DNA of 64,000 bases from Ursus arctos (taxonomy: Eukaryota > Chordata > Mammalia > Carnivora > Ursidae), in assembly GCF_023065955.2 (NCBI RefSeq), contig NW_026623008.1, positions 1,121,001 to 1,185,000 of the forward strand. The letters run 5' to 3'. This document shows positions 55,640 to 64,000 of this stretch, piece by piece. The notes under the pieces were generated by a model. The model searched no databases and was not told the origin of the DNA. It saw nothing but the letters and a program-made list of their open reading frames with translations. How positions within the stretch are numbered: the first letter of the stretch is position 1; every line of letters begins with the position of its first letter. Position numbers and translations under genes: made by a program.

Positions 55640-55930
55640 GGGCTGCACGGCTGAGTGCAAGGACTCTTTTGAAAATACTCCCTATCTTTTTAGGAGAAAA
55701 AGAATTTGTTTCCTCTAAAATGTTTTTTTTAAACAATGGAGACTCTTAAGACACGCGGCCTGGCCAGCTACGGGCTGGGGTAGGAGGGCCGCCGGCGCAG
55801 GAGGAGAAGCGCTTCCCCTCTTGCAGTCTGTGAACTGTCTGCAGAGCTCCAAAGTTGGAGAAAGCATAGAAAAGAAAATAAGACATAACAGAAAGTGCGG
55901 TTACCATAGAAACCGTCCTCTCCCCGCCCC
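55640..55930. promoter_or_regulatory. AT-rich block with RFX X-box-like site beside MORN1 terminal exon
   Basis: GTTACCATAGAAAC (55900-55913) resembles the RFX X-box inverted repeat (GTTNCCATGGNAAC). It lies in a repeat-free AT-rich block with TTTTAGGAGAAAAAGAA and AAATAAGACATAAC. It is inside the last MORN1 intron. Confidence 0.38.
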
Positions 55931-58429
55931 CGAGCCCAGGGGGCTGGCACCGGAGCGTGGAAAAAGCTCGCTGGGCTGGCCCGGGCTCACACCAGGAATG
56001 CGGCCGCCGCTGAAATGGGGCGCAGGAGTCGGCTCGCACCGTCAGAGAGAACATTCCAGCGCCCCGGTCTGGAAAGCAGGCCCTCTCCTTGCTGCGCCCT
56101 GCGGACACCGCGCGTTCCCGGGGCAGGAGGAGAAAGGGCCTCGGAGGCAGGAATTTGCTGGGCTCTGAGTCAGTTCCTTCAGCAACTCGGGGGGCCTGGG
56201 AGGGGGCCCACATTCCGCAGCCCGGGGCACCAGGCCTCCCTGGCTGGCCTGGAGGAGACGCCGTGCATGGCAACGCCACAGTGTTTCCAAGCAGCGCGGT
56301 TTCTAGGTGTTCCCAGGAACACAGCTCCACCAGCCTGCGGCCAGCAGGCCAGCGGTGCTGGCTGGGGAGCAGGGCTCAGTGGGCAGCGGCCGCAGAACCC
56401 AGCCCAGCCCTCGTCTGACCTCGCTCCTGACGCTCTTCTCCCAGAAGCTGGGAGAGGGTCTGGCTGGTGGCCACCCAAGGCCTGGCCCACATGGGCTGGT
56501 CGTGGGCCCTGTGCCCGGCGTCCCCACAGAGACGGCGAGGCCCGCATGTCAGGGGCTTGGCCACCCGCTGGCGTTGCCCCTCCCGGTCTGGACACTGCTG
56601 CTCCTCGGGGCCTCGCCCTCCTCGGGGCCTGGCCCTCCTCTGGGCAATCCCTGGGCCCCTCCCAACTTAGTGTGGGGGCGTCCCCCCTGCCCACCCTCAC
56701 CACCTCCTCCTGGGGCTCAGTGAGCTCAGCCCCGGCTCTACTGGCCGGTCCCACAGTGCCCAAAGGGGGATGTGGAGGGCCCTGCCCGGGACTCAGTCCT
56801 CCTCCTGAATAAGGTGGGCTCAGGGGCCACGGGCCCTGCTAACACTCCCAAATGCTCACGGGATCAGAGGGGGCCCAGACCTGGGGGCCTGACAGCCTTC
56901 CAATCGGGACCCTGGACACAAGGAACGGGGACATTTGCTTTGCCTGTGGGGACAGAATGGCACCCCAGATGGGTAAACACCCCTCCACCATACCCTGCCC
57001 CTGCCCACAGCCATCTGAAGGGAGGGAGGCTGGAGAGGGCCTTTCGGAGGCCCTGGGCCCATCCACACCCCCTCCATCTCTGGTGCCTCTGGGGCTGCCT
57101 GGGGTGGCGTGGGGGGCGGCCAGGCTGGGAGCTGCCCTCTCTGATCCCCTGGCTGCCCTCGCCAAGATGAGTGTTGAATTTAGGGGCGTGTTCAGGGGAA
57201 GGGAGTTTTTCCAAAAGGTCCACAACTATGATACATGTGGATTGTGGGGTGACAGGTGGCCTTGGCCCGCTCGACGGAGTCCTCCTCCCGCCCACCTACC
57301 TGGGAAGGCTGCTGCTACTGGCTCGGCCGTGGCCCCGTCAGGCCTGCAGGGAGAAGACAAGAAAACCCCTGAATGGCCGCCCGAGGCCCCCAAGATGGCA
57401 GCCCCGAGAACAGCAGGGACGCCGCAGTCCCGGCCTGCTGGCCCCACATGGGCACAGCTGCGACCCTCCTGTCCTCTGAGGCCCCACTTCTGTCTCCTGA
57501 GGGCAGCGGGCTCAACCCCTGGGGGCAGCTCTCTGACCTTCTGCCGGTGTCTTCCTGTCTACACCGGAACGTGCCCACGGACAGAGGCTGGAGCCAGAGC
57601 CTCACAAGCTCGCCGTTTCCACAGCCCGCGCAGCCGCGTGCAGAGCCGAAGCGCGGCTTCCGTGTGCAAAGGCTGCCCGACGCCGGGCAGGGGAGCCGCT
57701 CAGGAAAGGGCTGACGCGCCGGGGCCGCTGCGTCTGGCATTAATATTTCAGTGGCATCTGGGCTCCGTGGGAGGTGGGGCCGTGGGGCACTGGTGTGTCC
57801 CCTTGGGTCCCCCTCAGGAGGACTGAAGGCCACTGTTACCTGGGGGACTCGTGGGAAGGGACAGAAAAGGTACCAGGCAGAGACAGGAGGGGTGGGCCCG
57901 GCCCCGAGTCTGAGGCACAGAGACCCTCACTTCCGGCCACGGCAGCCACAAGAGGGCCCTGGTGGGCAGCCCAAGGCAGCTCTGACCCGACCAGAGGTTC
58001 TCCTCTCCGTGGTGCGGTGCGTGGTGATGCGTCCGCTCCGCCTGCCCACAGCGGCGGTCGCCTGCCCAGGGGGACGTGCCGCGTGCTGGTGAGGACGCCT
58101 GGCACACGTCATCAGCTTCTGCCCTGGGTCAGGCCCTCAGCCGCCTCCCTGCCGTCCCCGCGCGACGGGGGAGCCTGTGCGGTGTGGCTGCCCCCGAACC
58201 CTCCAGCTGCTGGATGCACTTTCCTGGTGGGACGGAGGCCCCGAGCACGGCGAGCTGGGCTTCGCCCCGAATTAACTATCCAGTGGGACTTGGGGGGAGC
58301 TGGGGGACTCCTCCTCGCCCCACCCTCTGTGGCTGGAGCTTTCCTGTCGTCGGAGCCGGGGGTGGGCGTGGGGGTGGAGGACAGGGGCTCCCTGGCATCG
58401 GCTTGGCCACCCGCCAGGCTCCGACCCCT

Positions 58430-58680
58430 TGCCAAGCGTAATTACCACAGGCATGGTTTGGGTGATAAAAAATTAAAGACAAAAGATTTTAAAATTACTT
58501 CATTTCAAGTGGGGGAAAATGGGCCTTGGCCTGGACCCAGGAGCCACGTTACAAATTCTGAAGTGTGGGTGAGGAGGGGAATGCAGATAAATAATTCAGC
58601 ACTAAGAATAACCAGAGTCTGTCAGCCTGCCAGCTTCCAGAGAAATAGACGGGGTTACAAGAATCCTGAGAGTTTCTACA
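58430..58680. promoter_or_regulatory. AT-rich island in MORN1 intron, candidate conserved element
   Basis: Contains GCGTAATTACCACAGGC, GATAAAAAATTAAAGAC and AGATAAATAATTCAGC in GC-rich surroundings. No repeat recognised. Confidence 0.35.
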
Positions 58681-59109
58681 GAACCCCCGGGGCTTCGAGA
58701 AGGCAGAAGCAGAGTTGGGAAAGAGCTGGGGAGCCTCGGTGTGAGGAGATGCCCGAGGCGTAGATTAGCGGGAGGGCTCTCCAAGCTGGGCGAGGTGGGG
58801 ACACGGTGCCCTAGGGGACCTGGGGGGGGGGACGACACGGTGCCCTGGGGGCCCGGGTGGTGGCGGGTCAAGAGACGCACCGCTGGGCCTTCTGCTTGAG
58901 AGCGGGGACGCCGACCGGCACGGACTGTGTACCCAGTAGCCGGCAGAGCCTCCAGGGTTCAAGGGTGACCAGAGCCGGGAGAGCTGGCGGGTCTCCGGGG
59001 CAGGCTCGGGAGCCGGCGGCGGGTGGGCAGGGGCTGGGCGCTGGGCGCTGGAATGGAGCTGCGGCCCCGCGCGGTGTCCTGCATTTTCTCTTTATCTGCA
59101 GCTGGCGTC

Positions 59110-60050
59110 CTTGTCCTCAAGCTTCCTGTGCTTGGGGTTCCTTGTGTCTGGAGTCCACTGGTCTGTTTGTCATCCAGTTTGAACACAGTTTGGCCACCGT
59201 TTCTTTGTTTCTTCTGTCACGTGCTCTCCTGCAGCGCTTGGGAGCCTCTGATGGGACGCGTGCTTGGCCGAGAGGAGTCGTCGGACAGAACGCCCTGTGC
59301 GTGACGTTCAGTCGCTTTCCTTTCTGGGTTTCGTTTGGGGGCTTTCTACGGCTGTGCCTGCAAGCTCACGGCTCTCCTTTCCTTCCCCCCCGTCCCTGCC
59401 CACGTCTTTCAGCTCCAGTGGGTGGTTCCACTCCTTCGCGCCTCCCGTGTGCGCCGAGCGTGGCCCGTCTTCCCCGCTGGACACGCACAGTCCACTCACG
59501 GTGCTTCACGTCCCCGTCTGTGTCATTTCTGGGTTGGCTTTGATTGGTTTATTTTTCCTTGTTACGGGTTGTACTTTCCTGCTTTCTTTGTGTGCCTGGT
59601 CATCTGGGGTCGGTGTCAGACATGGTGAGTCTTACCGTCCTGGCTACTGGATACTTTGTGGTCTTACCTTCTTGATGCTCTTCGGTTACTTAGAGATGGT
59701 TTGATCCTTTTGGGTCTGGCTTTTACGGTCTGTTAGGTGGGGTTCAAGGTAGGCTTCATTAGTCCCCACTACTAGATACTCTTCTGATGTCCTGTGAATC
59801 CAGAGGTCGTCCGGACTGCCCGCCGGACCAAGCACTCCCCACAGCCCCGTGTGAGCTCTGGGCAGGACTCTGTGACCGTCTCCGCGGTTTCCCGGCCCGA
59901 AGCACGTTCCTCACGCTCTGCAGATCTCTCCAGGACGCGCTCCTCTCCTGGGCTCCCTCCTGCAGACTCTAGCTGCCTTGGCTTCCTCGGACTCCCAGCT
60001 CCATCTCTGCCCTTGGGGGGACCCCTGGACCTGCGGGGTCCCCTCCCTGC
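59110..60050 (-). mobile_element. LINE-1 5'-region remnant, antisense, in MORN1 intron
   Basis: TGTGCTTGGGGTTCCTTGTG near 59127, TTACTTAGAGATGGTTTGATCC near 59686, GTTAGGTGGGG near 59734 and GACTCCCAGCTCCATCTC near 59989 follow the same antisense L1 segment as 2250-3560 in this window. It is therefore a second copy of the same L1 part. No coding capacity remains. Confidence 0.75.
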
Positions 60051-63000
60051 ACCACAGCTGGAAATGCGCAGGAAGTGAGCTGGGGCCTCGCAGGCTGGCT
60101 GCTGTTTCCTGGATCTTGTCCAGCTTGTTTCTTGCATAGCTGTGGGGGGCAAATCCAGCCCCTTGCACTTCATTCTGGCCTGAAGCAGAAGCCTGTTCCC
60201 GTACCTTAGACAAACGGAGATGTGGTGCCCGATGGCCGCAGCTCATGTCTCCGTGGTCAGTCCCGAAGGCCTGGGGCTCCCGGTGGAGGGCAGAGCATGA
60301 GGCCTCTGCCCCTGCTATCTGGGGAGGTCCTTCGAGGGCCCTCAAATGGCATCTTGTCCTGCCTGCTTGTGGCCCTGTGAGGTGGGGCCTGGTCCTAGTG
60401 AATCGTCTGTAGTGAGGCTCCCATGGTGGGTCTCCCAGGCCCCACAAGGCCTTGTGGGTCCCACCTTCTGCCTGCCCCATGGGATGCACGGCCAAGCTAG
60501 CACCAGGAGGGGAACTGCATGGCCTCCAGCCAAGGTCAACGAGGTAACCCGCAAGCTCCTGTTAGGTGCGCAACTATGTGAGTGGCTCCCCAGTCCAGCG
60601 TCCCCTCAGCAAGCTGCCCTGATGCTCCCCAGGACCCCATGTCTTTCCCCTTCCTTAGGCCCTGAGAATGTCCTATCTGAGCCACGTGACCTCGACAGGC
60701 TCTCCTGACCCCACTTCCTCCAGGACAGGCGTGTGTCAGGACTGCACTGAAAAGTCACAAGGCCCCCCAGGGATGTGCCTGGGGACTTTGTTCCACTGGA
60801 ATTACCATGAGCACGTCTGACACTAAGCAAAACTGTCAGTGAGGCGATGCCCACAGCAGCCTGGCCAGGGCATGGGGGCCACGGGCCAGCTCCGGGACGT
60901 GTGGCTTCTCAGTGCTTCTCTGCATGGCCTGGGTGGGGAGAACAAATTGGCAGAGTTGAAGAAATGGCCATGAGTGGAGAGGAAGCCTGAGGCCCATCAG
61001 CCAGAGCCTGGCCCAGCTGGGCTGGAACCTGTGTGCTTGTCCTTTTACTGGGTGGCTGAACAGAGAGAGGCAGCTGGGGAGGGGCTGTCAAGACCCCACA
61101 GCCAAGCACGCGGTGAGTGGCAAAGAGAAGGGGGTTCCCTTGGGTGAGCCGAAGCTCTCCAATAGCCCAGGGGACCTGGGCCTCTCCTCCCACAGGTCCA
61201 CCGAGGGACTGACACAGCTGTGGGCTTGGTGGCCCTATGGTTAGACACAGGAGGCCCATTGGCCGAAGATCAGACTGGGAGGCAGGGGGCTGGGGGCACA
61301 GGCCTGGTCCTGACCCTTGTGGTCACTGGTCTTCAAGCTGTGAAGGGGGCACGCTGTGGGGTGGGGGTCCCCTGACACTTCACCTGGCATGGCGACCAAT
61401 GGGTCCATGGCCCACCCAGGGCAAGAGGGTACAGGGACCCCTTCCCACATCCTGCCTAGGGGAGAGCTCCCTCGTCCGGGGAAATGTGGGTCAAGGCCCA
61501 GGATCCTGGCCTCTGCCCACGGTATGTGGGCCTCACGGCTGTCCTCCTGTGCTAATGGGATGTGCTGGCTTAGGGAACCTGGGAGCCATGGAGTCAAGTG
61601 CCCGTCAAGACACAGATTAGGGAAACTGCCACCGGAGCGTGTGTGGCTGGCAGAGAAGCTTCCCAGGCTCTCCTGACCTGCTCACGTGGGAAGCAAGCCC
61701 CGGGGGCTTTCTGTGGCCCCCACAGAGAGCCCATAAGAAAGTCCCAAAATTAGAACAGTCCGTTAACTGCGGGAGCATGGCTGGCCTGGATCTGGGGCTG
61801 AGCTGGAAAGCACTGCACGGCTTCCTGGGGACCCCCGAGAAACAAGAGGTTCAGGACCGCGGGGCCCCAGTGAGAGCCACGGCGTGCGGCCCCGGCTTCT
61901 CTCCCAGACAGCACAGCCCCGGGCTGCAGAGAGTGGTCTGCTCTGTGGGGCCCAAGCTCACAGTGGGACTGGGGTTACGCTGCCACCGCGGCCCCTCCAT
62001 GTGAGGCCCCCCGCACACACAGGCGGAAGAGGGGCGGCAGACGCACTGCAGATTTTGGGGAATCTCAGCCTAGACCCGGGGGGCACGTGGGTGGGTGGGG
62101 GCTCTAAGGACCATTTGGGGGCCCCTGTCCCCGGTGGGCAGTCCACTCTGGACCCAGAAAGCCCGCAGGGGGTGCCTGCTCCCTTGCTGGGGGGGAGTGG
62201 CCTGCCGGGCGGCCTGCCACGGGTGTGGAGGGTTGAGGCCCTGCCTGCTGCCAGCCCTCCGTCTGCTGCGGCGGGAAACGTCCCCGCTGTGCCGTGGGGG
62301 GGATGAGGGTGGCCAGAGCACCAGCCCAGCTGTTCCCGCCCGGCCCTCACACCTGCTTCCGTTTATTATTCCTGCTCGGACGAGACAGGGCTCATTTCTC
62401 CATCTTTAAAGTTTGGGAGGAAGTAGAGAAAGTCCTCAATGCGCCTATCTCGGGTTTTCCATGAACACACCCAGAGGGGCCGCCAGCCATGGGACAGGGA
62501 GGCAGAGGCTGAGCCCGCCCTGTGAGGGATCCGTGGCCAAGGGAAGGGTGACCCGCCCGGGACAGGTTGCAGTGGGGAGCAGAGCCCCAACATGGTGCCT
62601 CTTGTCTTGGGAGCTCTCACCCCTGGGGGGCTGCCCCAGGGCCCACCTGAGATCCACCCACCCCTCCTCTTGGTGCGCAACAGACTCGCGCGAGTCCCCT
62701 TTCCCAGGTGACGCAGGCTGCAACCCAGCGGAGGGGCCCGCGCATGCCAAAGGCTGGAGGGCTCTGGGTGTGCAGAACAGGGTGGGGAGGGGCGGCCTGG
62801 GGGCAGAGGGGCCTGTGGGCTTCACCCTAGACCTCTTGCGGGGGTTCTTTGGGTCATTGGAGATTCAATTCAAAGCACATGGCTCCAGCCTCCTGGGCTG
62901 CACCCTGTGTAGGTCACAGAGTGGAGGGAGAGGGTGGGGGACACCCAGGATTGGCCCCCGGAGGTGGCCGTGGTGCCGTGGGAGGCCTGTGGCTGCGGCA

Positions 63001-63469
63001 GTTGCCGGCCCAGGCCCAGCCAGGAGCCACGAGGCTGCTTCTCTGTGCCCATGGCCTCGGGCAAGGCTCTGTCCCCAGCCTGTGGCTGTGCTCCGCGGGC
63101 CCAGGCCAGGCCTGGCGGCACAAGCTGGACTTCTGGGCTCACGCCCAGCTCTGGCTCTTCACCGGCCGGGCCTGCCTGACTGGACCCTGCACCCCCGCCG
63201 GGGCTGGCACCCCAAGCCTGTTCTCTTTGGGTCTCTGCTGACCCTGGAGGCCTCTGCCCGGAGCATCTCTGGGTCTCGGTAGGGCCAGCCAGGGGTGGAC
63301 AGGACAGTGGCCAGGCCCCAGGGCAGACGAGGGGGGATGGCAGGTGGACCTGTGTCCCTGGGGCAGGGTCAGCGAGGAGCCCAGGATGGAGGGGATGGGG
63401 GCCTGTGTCAGGTGCTTAGCAGTCACCTGTGCGACCCTGCGCGGAGGGGCTGCCAGCCCCAACTATCTA

Positions 63470-63570
63470 TTCAAGTAAAAACATTAATTGGCTCCATCTG
63501 TGTTGGCCTGATGACTGATTAAATGACTAATCACGGAAGTCTTAATTAAACCCATTTTTCTCCGAGTGAG
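63470..63570. promoter_or_regulatory. Homeodomain-motif cluster in MORN1 intron
   Basis: AACATTAATTGGCTCC, TGACTGATTAAATGACTAAT and GTCTTAATTAAACCC lie within 75 bases. Dense TTAAT/ATTA cores and no repeat match; candidate enhancer only. Confidence 0.4.
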
Positions 63571-64000
63571 CAGGGGAGGGGCTGTGCTGGCCAGCGGGCC
63601 AGGCTCCGGATGGCCCTGTGCTGAGCCGGCAACGAGCAGTCGGGGGCAAGGTCGCCCCCGAGGCCCTCACACCCCGCCAGGCAGACTGGTGGCGTCCTGG
63701 CGGGTGGGGCTGTGCACCCCGGCTGCCCTACTACAGAGCACAGGGAGGGGGAATGCCCCGTTTCAGTGGAATTCTCACGGGTGGCTGGGCAAGCTCACGG
63801 CCACATTTCCGAAATCGACTCCATCTTTCGCAGCTGACACGATCTCACATCACTCAGGAACTGACAGGGCTCTGTGTCATGTTGTGAAACTCCGTGACGT
63901 GCCAGGAATGTCTCCGCAGGAACGCAGCGGTGGAAACTGGGCTCTCCCGGGGAAGAGCGGCAGACCGGGTGATGCTCTGGGGTCAGCGGGGACCCAAAGA

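Larger units (their letters stand above)
55465..64000 (-). other. MORN1: MORN1 intron sequence (no further exon identified)
   Basis: Everything right of the terminal exon should lie inside MORN1, transcribed leftward. I looked on the minus strand for the preceding MORN1 coding exon and for MORN repeats (YxGxW/FxxGxxxGxG-like) and found none I would defend. The stretch holds an AT-rich block with an RFX-like site (55640-55930), an L1 remnant (59110-60050) and two AT-rich islands (58430-58680, 63470-63570). The rest is GC-rich DNA with no visible feature. Confidence 0.6.

Noticed and set aside
57774..58763. 329-codon + strand open frame in the MORN1 intron
   Set aside because: Random Pro/Gly/Arg-rich translation, no splice or domain support.
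55465..64000. Further MORN1 exons, including the penultimate one
   Set aside because: I searched the minus strand for MORN-repeat patterns and for the recalled sequence before the last exon and found no defensible match. They probably lie beyond 64000.

Overview
This is a GC-rich mammalian window. It comes from a caniform carnivore and most likely from the arctoid branch (bears, seals, mustelids). The tRNA-derived SINEs carry the carnivore SINEC head, and their body type (for example 2802-3006) looks like the arctoid rather than the dog version. That lineage call rests on recalled consensus sequences, not on a search.

Two genes can be supported, facing each other tail to tail. The 3' part of SKI, the TGF-beta/SMAD co-repressor, is on the + strand. 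Coding exons 2-7 lie at 36456-36578, 36661-36776, 37428-37690, 37790-38091, 39123-39353 and 40165-40353. A 3 kb 3'UTR follows, ending at an AATAAA at 43341. The six exons join in frame into 407 residues. Exon 1, which carries the SKI/DHD and SMAD4-binding domains, lies upstream of the window, so 1-36455 is part of the very large intron 1. On the - strand, 55125-55464 is the terminal exon of MORN1 with its own AATAAA. The rest, up to 64000, is MORN1 intron sequence in which I could not identify further exons. The order SKI(+) then MORN1(-), about 12 kb apart, matches human 1p36.

Intron 1 (1-36455) opens with a 3.7 kb antisense LINE-1 remnant broken by four SINEs. Further L1 pieces lie near 11.4-12.2, 24.5, 27.7 and 33.1-33.9 kb, and a DNA-transposon fossil near 27.4 kb. 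The remainder is GC-rich single-copy DNA with several short AT-rich islands dense in homeodomain-type TAAT/ATTA cores (18.8, 19.5, 21.2, 23.6, 26.9, 30.36 kb), which are candidate enhancers. The 43.4-55.1 kb intergenic block holds one SINE, an isolated CpG island (47.87-48.83 kb), a (CTTT)n microsatellite, an ATCC-type repeat and an ancient L2-like repeat.

I found no undescribed system. The most useful leads are the orphan CpG island, the 99-base SKI intron 4 that is open in frame and a multiple of three, the weak exon 2 donor beside an 82-base intron, a miR-155 seed site in the SKI 3'UTR, and the AT-rich islands. Nearly all long open frames here are chance products of high GC content.
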